Made by a program: the position numbers and the translations under genes. The notes beneath the pieces are model-generated. The model had not been told where the DNA came from. It did not search any database and worked only from the letters and a program-made list of their open reading frames with translations. This document shows, in pieces, positions 10,288 to 22,502 of a DNA stretch of 64,000 nucleotides (its first letter is position 1; every line of letters begins with the position of its first letter). Source of the DNA: Cristatella mucedo. Taxonomy: Eukaryota > Bryozoa > Phylactolaemata > Cristatellidae. Where the stretch lies: contig WPIO01000089.1 in assembly GCA_009760855.2 (NCBI GenBank), forward strand, positions 970,001 to 1,034,000, in the 5' to 3' direction.

Positions 10288-12970
10288 AGCGAGAGCGCTC
10301 GCCGCTGTAAACGCCAAAGCCGCCGGTGCTCGGTCGCTGCTCGTCGGTGTGTGCAGCAGCAGCAGCGGCAGCAGCAGCAGCGCCGGCGGCGGCGGGGCGC
10401 GCCCGTTGGTCGCTGTGAGGGGCAGCGCCGCCGGCAGCTGCGAGATGCAGCTGGTTGCTGTAAGCTCCCGTGATTCCGGAGCGAGATCGCTCATCGCTGT
10501 AGCCGCCAAATCCGTCGGAACGAAAACGTTCGTCGCTGTAGAGCACTAGCCCGCCGCCAGCGGCGGTGCCGCGGCTGCCGTTTGGCGGCTCCCGAGCGCC
10601 GAGGTCGCCGGCCAAGGTAATCGAGGTAGCGGGAGCGGCGGCCGACTTCGTGGGCGACGTCGCCTGCGCCTGCCGTGAGGAAGCGAGGAGAAGATCGGGC
10701 GATCTCAGATAGTTGCGTGCGGTGGAGGTCTCCAGTTTGTCGGGAGCCGGCTTTCCGCCAATCGACGCTGCACCGGGCGGAGCGGCTAGTTGCCAAGTTG
10801 AGACGCCGATGGCCGCCGGCGTCGCCCATTGAGCCGTTGCCGGCTGTCCGGGCGCCGCTGCCGACGCAGAAGCGACGACTTTCCAGTCGCGAGCAACAGT
10901 GACTTCCTTTTCCTGACCGCGGCGGACGGCCGAGGCCATCGCGCCAGGAGGAGGCAACGGGCTGGCAATGTCGATCGAGCGTGCTTCCGAGCGGCTCGCC
11001 GACGCTTTCAGCGCCGCAGGTGGTGCTGCTCCGCCGAACGTGTGACATCCGCTTGGCCTGGCTGATGGCGGCGCTTCGCCGAATGTGTGATGCCCGGCGG
11101 CGGCGCCCTTCGCTTGGGGCAGCACATCATCTAGAGCGCCGTATCCGCCGGCCACCGCCGCTCGATTGCGATCGTCGGTCGCTGCGGCGCTGAGGGCGAG
11201 CGTTCGAGCGGCGGCTGTGGCGGCTCGGGTGACGTCGCCGGTAGGAGCAACCGCTCTCCGTTGTTCCGAGCTCTCTCCTTCCGGAGCTGTCCGGCGATTG
11301 CGCTCCGGCGTCGGCGGCGTCCTCCGCTCGGGCTGCCGGTTCGCGAAGGCAATGGCAGCACAAATCGCCGGGCCGTATCTGGCCGGACCCTTGGTGGCGA
11401 CTGCCGCCGTTGCCCGGTCGCGGCCAGGCAGTGGTGCGGCGTCCGCCCGAGCAACTTCTCCGCCGCCGCCGCCGCCACGTGGATCGGCGGTGTGCACCGG
11501 TGCAGGGCTGCCGCCATCGCGGCAGCGCGAGACATTCGCGCCGGCGGCCGAAGCCTGCTCGAGGACGGCCGCGGGGCTGACCCCGCGACCGGCTCCGTCG
11601 CGGCCTGGGGCACTGCTGCTGGGCGCCGGCGAGACTGGCGCCTCCGTCGCTCCGCCGGCTCCCAATCTTGATTGAGCGGCTGCCGCCGCCGCCCGATCGT
11701 CGGCACCGGCCGCACTCTGGCCGACCGCGGCAGTGCGGCCAGCGGCACCGGCTCTGCGGCCGCGACCGACGTCGACGCCGGAGGCGTCGGCCGAAGCAGC
11801 GCTAGCAGCCGGCGGCCCATCGGTCCTGCTCTGCTCGCGGTTGCTGGTCCGAGCGTCTTTATGCACCGGTGCCGCAGTCCTTCCGCTTGCCGTCGCTGCC
11901 GCCGCATTGCCGATTGCAGGGCTCGAGCTCACCTTCGTGGACCGCCGCCGGTCGTCGTCGGCGGTGGAGGCTCGGCTCTTGGCCGCCGAGGCGCCGCCCT
12001 CCCGAGCGTCGGTCGCGTTCGCTCTCTCCGGCGCGCAGCTCGGCTTCGTGGCCGATGGCCGATGGGAGTAGGCCGCGACGGCGGCGGCTGCGACGGCGGC
12101 GCCGACGTGGCGCCGCTCCGCCGCTCGCGCCTGCCTCAAGGCGGCGTCTGGATCTACGGTCCAGCTGGCGTCTTCGTCGTCGTCGGCACTGCGAACGCAG
12201 CCGCCGAAAATTGTCAGGAGAGGGCTCAAGCCGCCAAACGTGGACGACGACGATTTATTCTCGTCTACCGGCGCCGCCGCCGCCTCCTCTTCCTCCTCCT
12301 CCTCATCCTTCTCCGGCGCTCGCGGCGTCCGAGACGCAGCCGACCGGCCGCGCTCGACCGACTGCGCCGAGCCGCCGCCTCTGCCTCCGTCGCTGCGACC
12401 GCTGTCGCGGCGCCGAGCGCTCCTGCCGCGGCCGTCGTCTGTTCTACCATGCCGAGCCGGCGCGAGGTCGCCGCCGGTCGCCGTGGGCGGCGGCGACGCG
12501 GCGCCCGCGAGAGCGGCGCTGTCGATCGAGTAGCAGTCGTCGACGCTTCTCAGCGACTCGAGCTTCTTGATGACGAACTCTTTGGGCGGACGCTTCCGCT
12601 TCGGCTTGGGCGGCGGCGCCGGGTGCGGGCAGGGCGGCGGCGGTGGCAGCAGACTGACGCCGGGGATGGCGCCGAGGGCTTTCTGGTAGGCGCGCTGCGC
12701 CGCCTTGCACATGGCGCAGCGCTTCTTCGGCTTGCCCTTGCCCTCGTTGTCGGTGACGCTGTCGTCCATGCGCACGCGCATGGACGATCGGCTCCGCGAG
12801 CTGCAGACGGACGACGAGGCGACGGAGCGAGTGGAGCGGCTCAGCGTGCTGGTGTGGCTGCCCGTCGACGTCACCGAGCCGCCGCCGGACGAGCGTCGCG
12901 AAAGGGAGCGGCCGGCGGAAGCCGCCGCCGCCGCAGCCGGCCGCTCTTCGGACCGAGCGCGACGGGCCAT
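9377..12970 (-). CDS. Gene A: large low-complexity protein, paralogue of gene B, function unknown
   Basis: An uninterrupted frame of 1197 codons plus stop. I place the start at 12970 because the paralogue B begins with the same words (MARRxRSEERP), has an upstream stop, and both ATGs have G at -3 and +4. The frame stays open upstream to 13774. Residues 1-65 are serine/arginine-rich. Residues 63-90 hold a block almost identical to B, ending in a CxxC (C85, C88). A proline- and lysine-rich stretch (110-130) and a conserved KKLESL helix (about 135-140) follow. Long Ala/Gly/Ser-rich and acidic regions come next, then about nine YSDER-type repeats (encoded near 10.10-10.55 kb), and an acidic C-terminus (DDEDEGEESDDGSE). 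There is no signal peptide or membrane segment. It is probably disordered and nuclear or scaffold-like; that is inference. High GC lengthens open frames by chance, so the distal half is less secure than the part shared with B. Confidence 0.6.
10095..10549 (-). repeat. YSDER peptide-repeat array inside gene A
   Basis: In the gene A frame about nine imperfect units follow each other, each opening YSDER, YSGER, YSNQ, HSDQR, HTDEQ or YSDD and closing with a Gly- or Ala-rich spacer of 8-25 residues. Two spacers have expanded to pure Gly (about 10230-10285) and Ala runs. The DNA units are degenerate, so the peptide pattern is better kept than the nucleotide pattern. Confidence 0.65.
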
Positions 12971-13774
<804 letters not shown>

Positions 13775-15755
13775 CGCGAGCGGAGAGGCTCGAGAAACGT
13801 CTCGAGCCTCTCTGACGCCGAGTTTCGGTATTGACTTCGCGAGGCATACGATCGGTCGATCGGTAGGCAGAGTAGAGCTTGCCTCACAGCTGCGCCCGCT
13901 GCCACGATGTTTTAGGCGGCGATCGCCGAACGCGAGGCCGTCGCTACGGACGGCTTATTGATATGTCCGTACACTTGCACTGGCACGGGGGAAATTACAA
14001 TGAAATTTCACTCGCACTCACTTCTCTTTCACTCGCATTTCTCCCATTATCCTTCTGAGAACCCATTCCACTGCTGCATCACGCTTGCACTTCGGCTTGC
14101 AGCTAGTAGGCTAATAATTGAGGAACCGCGAATAGTGAACTTCGGTCATAATCTAGTAGATTTAGCGTGCCGCTATTTCAGTAGCGTGCCAGGTCAAAGG
14201 CGAAAGCCTTCTAGCGCCAGCCCTCCAATGCAACTTACCAGGCTACACTCCGAACATTTCCTCGGGTTTCCGTTGGCGAGATTACTACGCCAATGGCGTC
14301 GGAAGAAGACCGCGTCGCAAAGCGGATGCTCCGCTGTCTCAAGCAGTCCGAGTGCCAGACTCGTTCGACCGAGTCCGAGTACACTAGTACCGGAAGTACC
14401 TGAGCCGCCGTACGTGCGGACTGTGGCCACGTCGGTGAAAGGCTGTAGGAGCGAGCGGGTGCTATCGAAACGGGCTATTGAAGCCGCGCACAAGCCTCAA
14501 GTCAGAAAGTAGAGCGCTCGGACCGTATCGCAGCGTCAGGAAGTCGTTACTTAACGGCGCATAGCCGCCGGTGTTAGCGCTTGCGACTGAACCCATCGGG
14601 CCGCACCAGTCGCTTCTGGCCGCTCGCCGGAAGTGACTTCCGGCGAGCGGCTTAAGACCGGCCGGTGTGACCCGAGAGTCTGCTTGGCATGATCTGTTTA
14701 GTCATAGAGAGCCAGCTTAATCTCCTGCACGCTGAGAGGAGACATGAAAAGTGAGCCGGTTGCGCGTGTGCTGGTGAAAGTCCGTGATTTTTGCAACACG
14801 AATGGAGGGCTGCCAACAGGATAAAGTTCAGGGCGAAATGAATGAACTGGGAGAGACGTAATGGATGTCAGCGAGGCGTCGAAATTCTCGGATTTCCGCC
14901 CGTGGGACGCTTGTCAACACCAATTTTAGCGATTTTACCGGAATATATCTCCTGCGACTGAATGCAAAGGAATTTCGTCGGAACGCGAGTCGACGCGCAC
15001 TTAAAGCGCTAACTAAGTAAGACGCAACTTAAAGCGCTATACAAATGAGTTGTATATTAGAGGGTCGCTCAGCTGATCGACCGCTGCTCATCGATCGATC
15101 GTCGCTCAGCTGATCATTGGCTAAAATGATGCTGGTCGGCAGCAAGCGTTAGCATAAGTACACAATGCCGAATGTAATTTCGCGAGTCGCCGACGAGGGA
15201 TTCCGGCGTGCTTCGGCTCCTCAGGGTCTGACTCAAGAGTTAGACTCCGGGTCGGACTCGGAGTCAAACTCAGAGTCGGACTTAGGGTCGGACTCTGCTC
15301 CAGACTCGCTGGATTTAGGTGATTCAGTCAACATTTACTAGACCTCCGGAAGCTTGGACAGGGCTTCCCGAGAAGTAGCAGAAATAGCGACGCGGAGCGT
15401 TAGAGAACGAGAGAGACAATGTTTTTGTTCTTAAAAGCGAAAGGTCGTTTGTAGGTTTTCTCGAATCCAGTTCTTTCTTTCCGGGTTACAGAATTGCGGG
15501 ATTACGGTCTTATATTGTTACGCAATTGCCGGATTCGTGGGTTAACGTACTGACCTCCTCGGCCGTGCTGACCTCGCGCGCAGTCCGAATGCTATACGCT
15601 TCGCGGACAGGACGATAAGAGCCGACGCGCCACCGGATGCAATCAGACCATTGCTGGGGGCGTAGACGGGTGAACGAGACCTATCGCGGCGTCAGACGCC
15701 CTCTGCCCAGAGTGAACCGCAGAGAGGCTGCAGTCGGTTTCTATAACAACTAGCC
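13775..15755. other. Intergenic region of the GC island between genes A and B; no gene supported
   Basis: It holds the putative upstream region of gene A, a 33-bp palindrome (14619-14651) and a short tandem array of GAGTCGGACTC-like units (about 15225-15310). A plus-strand frame at 13958-14512 has no paralogue or splice support. Confidence 0.4.
14619..14651. repeat. Perfect palindrome, 16-bp arms, 1-nt centre
   Basis: GCCGCTCGCCGGAAGT, one G, then its exact reverse complement. It contains two inverted CCGGAAGT cores, which match the Ets-family consensus (A/C)GGAAGT. It lies about 0.85 kb upstream of the gene A ORF limit (13774). Confidence 0.85.
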
Positions 15756-15758
15756 GGG

Positions 15759-16328
<570 letters not shown>

Positions 16329-16689
16329 ACTTCGCGGCCCACAGCTAGCGCTTCTGTCAGCTGAGCGGCCTAAGCCGCGGGCCGCCGCCGCCGCCGCCAC
16401 GTAATCGAATCCAAACATTCAATGGAGACGCGTGCTGGGCGAGCACTGCTCGCGTTGTCGTAGCCATTATTTCTCAAAGCGTCGCTCAAGCATTACTCGT
16501 CGTGTGGCGCGCTCGAAGGGAGAAGACATGTCCGCGATGCGCTTGGCGAGTGCGGGCATCGCTACATTCGTACACTGCTCGACGAGACTCCGATATCGCG
16601 GAGGATATCGCGCGATGCGGCATCCGTCATCTGCTGCTGCCGACGAATGGCGGCGGTGGCTGCGGCGGTGGCGGGCTTGGTCCTCGGAC

Positions 16690-17700
16690 TCATTCTTTGG
16701 CGTCATCATCGTGGTCGTAGCTCCCGCCGTAGTGCTCGTCGTCGGCGCTTTGCACGCAGCTGAAGAGACTCTGCGTAATGTCGATCTCGCTGAGTAGCGA
16801 CGACGACGTGGACGAGGTCCGCTCCAGCTCGGCGGCGGCGACCAATCGCTCTCTGGACGCCCTCGGCGTCCGTGACGACGGCGACTGCTTGTTCGGCGTC
16901 ACCGACCGCTCGCCGCCTCGGTCGATGGACTGCACCGAGCCGCGACTCTGCTGCCGGCGTCGGCGGCGGTCCGAACTCTGCACCTGCTGCTCGGCAGCCT
17001 GCGAACTCTGCGGCTGCTCGGCAGCCTGGCCGCCGCCGCCGCCGCCGGCGGCGCTAGAGGCGACGCCAATGCCGCCGCCACCGCCGGCGCTAGAGGCGAC
17101 GCCAATGCCGCCGCCGCCGGCGCTAGAGGCGACGCCAATGCCGCCGCCGCCGGCGCTAGAGGCGACGCCAATGCCGCCGCCGCCGGCCGCCGTCGTCGCC
17201 TGCAGAGCCGGCGTGACGGCGGCGGCGGTGGCTGCGGCCGCCGCTGGGGCGGCGCTCGCGAGCGCGGCGTGCTCGGTCGAGAAGCAGTCGTCGACGTTTT
17301 TCAGCGACTCGAGCTTCTTGACGACGGACTCCCTGGGCGGACGCTTCCGCTTCGGCTTGGGCGGCGGCCCCGGATGCGGGCAGGGCGGCGGCGGCGACAG
17401 CAGCAGACTGAGCCCGGGGATGATGCAGATCCTCTGGTAGGTGAGCTGCGCCGCCTTGCACTGGGCGCAGCGCTTCTTCGGCTTGCCCTTGCCCTCGTTG
17501 TCGGTGACGCTCTCGTCCATGCGCACGCGCATGGACGATCGGTTCCGCCGCGAGCTGGTCGAGCGCGACGAGGCGACGGAGCCGCTCAGCACGCTGGCGC
17601 GACTCGCCGACGACGCCACGGAGCCGACGCCGGAAGAGCTACGCGACAGGGCTCGGCCGCCGGCCGCCGGCCGCTCTTCCGACCTGGAGCGACGGGCCAT
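16690..17700 (-). CDS. Gene B: paralogue of gene A, function unknown
   Basis: A 336-residue frame. The ATG at 17700 is set by an in-frame upstream stop with no ATG between. Residues 1-57 are Ser/Arg-rich. Residues 57-85 (MRVRMDESVTDNEGKGKPKK followed by RCAQCKAAQ) match gene A almost exactly, including a CxxC at C78 and C81. Then come a PPPPCPHPGPPPKPKRKRPP basic-proline stretch, KKLESL, and an Ala/Gly-rich region with four in-frame GIGVASSAGGG repeats. The segment SRTPRASRERL and a C-terminal SADDE block again match gene A, and the protein stops soon after, where A continues for hundreds of residues. The DNA of the conserved block is also nearly identical, so the duplication is recent or maintained by gene conversion. 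I recognise no family; the conserved basic and CxxC block is the only candidate domain. Confidence 0.65.
   Translation of the reverse strand: MARRSRSEERPAAGGRALSRSSSGVGSVASSASRASVLSGSVASSRSTSSRRNRSSMRVRMDESVTDNEGKGKPKKRCAQCKAAQLTYQRICIIPGLSLLLSPPPPCPHPGPPPKPKRKRPPRESVVKKLESLKNVDDCFSTEHAALASAAPAAAAATAAAVTPALQATTAAGGGGIGVASSAGGGGIGVASSAGGGGIGVASSAGGGGGIGVASSAAGGGGGGQAAEQPQSSQAAEQQVQSSDRRRRRQQSRGSVQSIDRGGERSVTPNKQSPSSRTPRASRERLVAAAELERTSSTSSSLLSEIDITQSLFSCVQSADDEHYGGSYDHDDDAKE
17048..17185. repeat. 33-bp in-frame minisatellite in gene B
   Basis: Four units built on GCTAGAGGCGACGCCAATGC plus GCC triplets. The first unit is three bases longer. On the coding strand each unit gives GGGGIGVASSA. Gene A lacks this array, so it arose after the duplication or was lost there. 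Confidence 0.85.
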
Positions 17701-18360
17701 GGCAGCGGCCCGACTTCCGCCGCACCGACGGCGAATGAACGAGCTGCGGCGGCGCTGGCGGCGATGACTTGCGGGCGGCGGGTGCTTTTATCGGCTACGC
17801 CCCACTCCGACGGACGGCCGGTCGCATCCACTTTGCAAAACGTGTCGGGCGCAGCGTCGGCGAGGCTGCTGCCGCTTTCGAGCAAGAGAAACGGCGCCGC
17901 GTGAGCGAGGCGGCGGGCGGTCGCGCGCAGCTCGAATGCCGATGGCGACTCGCGTGCACGCGCGCGTACCGTCGCCCTGGCTCCCGGCGCGATGCCTTTC
18001 GGGGGGGGGGGGGGGGCGGGCGGCGGCGGCGGCGCCTCCGCTCTAAGTGAAGGCCTTTCTGGCTTTCGCTCGCGGGTCGAACGCAACGACGCTGCGGAAC
18101 TAGCCTGCTTGACTTGTGGCACGCGTTAGTGGTTAGTTAACTCGTGGATGAGTAGTCGCCGCCGGAAGCAGAGGAGCCTCGGCGTCGCTCGTGCGTGCTT
18201 GGCCGGTGGCAGTGGCTTCGCGGCGCGTATTCGACGGCAGCTTTCGACGCTCGTCGTTGCGCTATGGCGGAGGTAGAGCCGCCGCGTCTTGCCATTGTGG
18301 CGGCGGCGTCGTCGCAGCGATCGCTCTGCTCGCGGGTTCAGCTCTAGTCAGCTCGGATTT
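17701..18360. other. Upstream region of gene B; no further gene supported
   Basis: GC-rich, with a G16 homopolymer and GGC run at about 18000-18040. It is probably the promoter and leader region of the minus-strand gene B; no TATA-like element is evident. Confidence 0.4.
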
Positions 18361-18413
18361 GACTCTCCCTCTCTCTTTCTCTCCCTCTCTGTCTCTGTCT
18401 CTCTCTCTCTCTT

Positions 18414-18449
<36 letters not shown>
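18361..18449. repeat. (CT)n microsatellite
   Basis: CT-rich tract with occasional interruptions. Confidence 0.95.
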
Positions 18450-18451
<2 letters not shown>

Positions 18452-18875
18452 CTGAATCCTCGAGAGATGAGAGATGCCTCGTCGAAACGGAGACGCGTCG
18501 CCAGCGAAGCACGTCGACGCAAAGTTTAGCCGGGCGACGCCAGCACGAAGCGACGCGACGATTATGGCGCGCGGTCATTTTTCGCCCTCGAGACTCGACT
18601 GCGCCAAGAGTGCGCGGTGCGGCAGCGGCGAGAGGCGGGCCCGCGAACTCGGCCGCTCGATCTTCACCCGTGGCGTGAGCGAGGCAGAAGCGCCACGCGT
18701 CAGACTCGACTTCCGCGAGCGGCCGTTCGAAAAGCCAAGAACAGAATGGTTAAGCGGCAGCCGGCAAGCGACGAGCGGCGAACCGAGCTCTTATTGCAAG
18801 TCTCGCAAAATTCGAGCGACCGCTGCTGTCGTTGGTGGCCGAAACAGTGCGTCTACTGCAGCGGAAGCGGAATGT

Positions 18876-19295
18876 AATGTGTCTCCGTCTGTAACTCCAC
18901 AAAGTCATACAGACCATGTGGTGTTATGCAGGAGAGTTTTGTGCAGCACACTCACAGCCTAAGCGGCTTTCGGAACGCATTCGGTAGCCAACAGACTTCG
19001 TCTCACGCAACAAAGAAAAAGTGTGAAGCATAGCAGAGTCAGGAGAGCAGTTGAGGTAGTGAGTAGCATAGAAGTAGCAGCTCAGGACCGCTGAAAACGA
19101 TGAGCCATAGTCGGCAGTAGGAGAGTAGTTGTTGCGTTAAAATTGTGGAAGCGAGTTCCACAGCCTAGGACCTGCAGAGCTAAAGCTTCTGTCGCCAACG
19201 GTCTTTGAGCGGAGGAATGGAGCAGCGAATTTATTGTCCACTCAGGACCTGAGGGCGCGAACAGGCTGAAACTGATTCAGCACTTCAGCTCACTT
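18876..19295 (-). mobile_element. LINE family B 3' end, minus strand
   Basis: Closely matches 31220-31500 and 61310-61680 on the same strand, and the reverse complement of 27250-27720 and 51010-51310. Family B ends in a short sequence around CTTTGTGGAGTTACAGACGG and an ATTAC-type tail that is unlike the (ATT)n tail of family A. The copy is 5'-truncated. Confidence 0.75.
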
Positions 19296-19324
19296 ATTAA
19301 CGTACTTACTTTGGCATCAACATG

Positions 19325-20245
19325 CTCAAATGTAAATGTGGAAGGGTCACAGTATAATTAATAGATGCTCTATTAGGTCACACAGAGGAGGCTTCTGAGA
19401 TCTGTGTTGCTGCACTAAGCAAGTGCAATGTCTTTTTGACGCGCATGTATTCACGAGACTCTTGGAACTACATGCACTTGAATTGCAGTAAAAAAAAATC
19501 CGTGAAACGCACATTGACGACTTACCTGTAGTACCGAAAAACACAGCAGATCTTTCTTATTCATTATCTCGTGCACAAAAGATGTTTTTCTTTGAGTTGC
19601 AGCAGCAGCAGCAGGGCTACGCTGGCTACGAGCCAGAACGAGGCAGGAGTGCCCGGCCCCTTTCTCGAGGGATAGCTGGCATAATTTCTTTTTATACTTA
19701 ATGTGGTTTTCGGATTCTTATTAAAAGTTTCCTCTGTGTTTTCAAAAACGAAGCCCCTCACTGAAGCTTTGTTTTGTTTATTAACTCGCGCTGCAATTCA
19801 CGCCTACGTTTCACCTCACTTAATTCCAGATGTTTCAGTACGCAGTTTTTTTAAGTTTTCGACCAAGCTGCAATGCTCTCTTCTCTCTGAAACAGAGTAG
19901 AGAGCTGATGGAAGCCTCGCTAATAGCACGATGTCCACAGGAGATGGCGAAGACGAGACCGTGTTCAGGTGGCTGCCACGATAGTGCACGTGCCGCCCGA
20001 TCTTTGACTCGTTTCGCAGTTCCTTGCTCTGCCATTCCCCCTTCGTCGTTGTGCACTGTGCACTATGCACTAGGCACTGCGGCCGCGTCGTAATTAATCG
20101 CCGCAGGCGTCACCGCTCACGAGGTTTCTCACAGTGACGAGCACTTGAATTCGCGAGACGGCTTAGATAGGCACGCTCACTTCTGCGCAGCCAGTGCTGA
20201 CTGGCCTTGATTCTTGCAGCTCTAGCGACCGTCGCGACTCTCCTC
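19325..20245 (+). repeat. Duplicated segment, copy 1 (inverted partner at 30.4-32.4 kb)
   Basis: Two blocks correspond to the reverse complement of 32400-32110 (shared TTTCTTATTCATTATCTCGT and CTCTATT(A/T)GGTCACACAGAGG) and of 30785-30410 (shared TTCGACCAAGCTGCAATGCT and GGAGATGGCGAAGACGAGAC). Between GTGCACGTG (about 19990) and TCACCGCTCACGA (about 20108), copy 1 has about 117 extra bases absent from copy 2. Both copies keep a short open frame with residues such as FRPSCNAL, SLKQSRELMEASL and EMAKTRPC. It could be a repeat family or a duplicated gene fragment. Confidence 0.7.
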
Positions 20246-20610
20246 TCTCTGTGGAATGTTTAAGGCCCGCACGTACGATCGCACGTTCTTCCCCGCTTCA
20301 CCCGCGCCATCTCTTCGGTTTTTTTTTTAGCCTGCGCGGCAAGGAGCGCGCGCTCCTCGCCGCACAGGCGTCGGCGTCGGCCGGCCGAGCGCCGCCGCAG
20401 CGCGCCGCCGCTGCTGCTCGGAGCCGGCGCGCTGTCGCAGACATCCGACGAGCCAGCGGACGTCGTAGTAGCGCCGCGCGTAGCAACGCGTCGACGGCCA
20501 CGCATAGAGCTCGCGGTATTTCTTTTTAGCTGGTGGATGGCCCCGACCATCACCGCGTCGACGCCACTACGTCCTATCTACAGTCTGCCACCGCCGCCGC
20601 CGTTCGAAAA

Positions 20611-20648
<38 letters not shown>

Positions 20649-20650
20649 AA
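20611..20650. repeat. (GGC)n trinucleotide tract
   Basis: About 13 GGC units beside the putative 3' end of gene C. Confidence 0.9.
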
Positions 20651-20745
20651 GGGCGAGCGGGCGACGCGAAGTGCGACACTGCCGTGCTGAAGCGCTAGCT
20701 TGAGCTACTAGCGGCGACGGCAGATAAGGCGCGGAGACGACTCGT

Positions 20746-21326
20746 TCAGAAATATCTACTCCAGCAGTACCAGTGAGGTCTCCAAGCATTGCCTGCGCGC
20801 CCCTGCGGCAGGTAAATGGCGTCCGAGCGGTCGACGAAGCTTCCGTCGTCCAGCGGCGCGGCGCCCCGCCAGTCGTCGTCGTTCGCACTCATCGCTGCTG
20901 CCGCGAATGATGTGGCGGCGAGTGAGTTCGGCAAGGCGGCGGCGGTGCCGTTCAAGCGTCTTTTCAGCGCGCTCGTTGGAGTGCGCCGCTGCTGCTGCTG
21001 CCACGCGGCGTCCACCGCCGCTGCAGCAGCAGCCGCCGTCGCAGCCGCGAGCTTGAAGCCTGGCGGTGGCGGCGGCGATTGCGTAAGACTTCGAGCGCTC
21101 CTCGACCTTGCCTCGTCGCTGTAACTCAGGTCGACGTCGGCGGCGGTGTCCAGCGAGGCCTCTTCGGCCTCGGTCCCGTCGCGCGACCATAGGTTTTCAT
21201 CGCCGTCAAGGTCGGCCGTCAAGGTCTCGAGCGCAACGCCGCCAGCGTGCTCAGTCGTCGCGTAAGGCTCAGACGGCGACGACGACGCGCCGCTTGAGGC
21301 TTCGTACGCGCGGAGCATGCGCGACA
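20746..21326 (-). CDS. Gene C, candidate last exon; low-complexity protein with one YSDE motif
   Basis: An open frame bounded upstream by a strong acceptor (pyrimidine-rich run ending CTGCTGCAG, exon from 21326) and by a stop at 20746. It reads SRMLRAYEASSGASSS, an acidic stretch (LTADLDGDENLWSRDGTEAE), then DVDLSYSDEARSRSARSL, PPPPPGFKL, an Ala run, QQQQ, and SANDDDWRG near the end. The YSDEARSRS motif resembles the YSDERSRS units of gene A. No family is recognised. Phase is compatible with splicing from a GTGCGA donor near 22520 in the next upstream frame, but that donor is weak. Confidence 0.4.
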
Positions 21327-21674
21327 CTGCAGCAGAAGTGAAAGTTTGAAGCTTGAAAGCCAAACTAAGCAGCACAAAGCTCGTTCGAGTGACAAGCAAC
21401 ACAGCCGCGAAGGGGGTCACGTGACAAGATGCTCATGCGGGCATTAGACGCCTGTTGGCTGGAAGCGAGACGACTCGAAGGCGGCCGCGAGATTTTCCCG
21501 AGGGTTGGGCGACTAAGTGGACGTATGCAGTTGACGCGCAGTTGAAATACAAGTTGCTCTTTAACTCCACCTAATGCTGGAGACTGACTGGTATATCAAT
21601 TACGTCAGCTTTCCCAAGCATTCTTATTCTGTCATTCATGGCTCATCAGCTAACGGTATATGCAGGGCACACAC

Positions 21675-21675
<1 letters not shown>

Positions 21676-21721
<46 letters not shown>

Positions 21722-21756
21722 CATATACATATATACATATGTGTGTGTTTGTGTGT

Positions 21757-21801
<45 letters not shown>

Positions 21802-21810
21802 CGTGTGTGT
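21676..21810. repeat. (TA)n / (TACA)n / (GT)n microsatellite
   Basis: A TA run at 21676-21708, TACATA units, then a GT run from about 21738. Confidence 0.95.
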
Positions 21811-22082
21811 ACGAGTAGCTCACTGCCTGTAGGCTATCTTCGCTGAGTCATATAAGTTCCATCGCGGAAGGCAACGCTGCGCCATCTTGCCGCTTGGCGA
21901 AAGTGCGCCATCTTGCTGCGTGACGGACTTGATCGCCTTAATTAGTAGAGGTGTATATGTGTTGCAACTGCCAGTTGAGCACATGAGCGCGAGCTGGTTT
22001 TGGTGGAGGCGGCGGAATTAGTTGCAGAAGCAGCAGACCTTCATGCTATCGCTAACTTTACTGATACATTTTCTTTATAGCG

Positions 22083-22165
22083 TACATGAAGTGTTTAAAA
22101 AGTGATTGAGTTCTCTGAGGGTGCTATGTATCTGTATTAGTTTTATTATTGTTATCATTAAGTTA
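22083..22165 (+). mobile_element. LINE family A extreme 3' end
   Basis: Only the terminal block (AAGTG, AAAAAGTGATTGAGTTCTCT, GAGGGTGCTATG) and an ATT-rich tail remain. Confidence 0.65.
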
Positions 22166-22502
22166 GAGAAGCAACTGCAAAGCTTGAACGGCCACGTAGA
22201 TTTGCGGCAGCTAGATTTAAGTGGCCTTTGCCATATGCTGGTTGAATTGAGCGACACTCGGTGGGAATTGTGATGTGTAGGCGATTCTCGGCGTCTACAC
22301 TAGCACTGCACTTCGCGCCTCTCGCTTTAGTTGGCATTCATGGCCCGCTGAGACAAGTTGCTACAGACACGTTGCTCGCGACAGGCGCCACCCTAGCGCT
22401 CGCGCTCAGGAAGCGAGCGAGCTGGTAGAGTTAGCGTGGCTACAGCTGGGCAAGCTTTCAGCTGGTGCGAGTGAGGAAGCGGCAGCGCGCGCGTGCTGCC
22501 GC

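Noticed and set aside
9731-10549. Plus-strand open frame of 272 codons, Ala/Gly/Val-rich
   Set aside because: It lies entirely opposite gene A, and its composition follows from reading GCC/GGC-rich DNA in another frame. The minus-strand reading has paralogue support in the neighbouring region.
13958-14512. Plus-strand frame of 184 codons
   Set aside because: No splice-bounded structure, no paralogue and no domain-like pattern; plausible by chance at this GC content.
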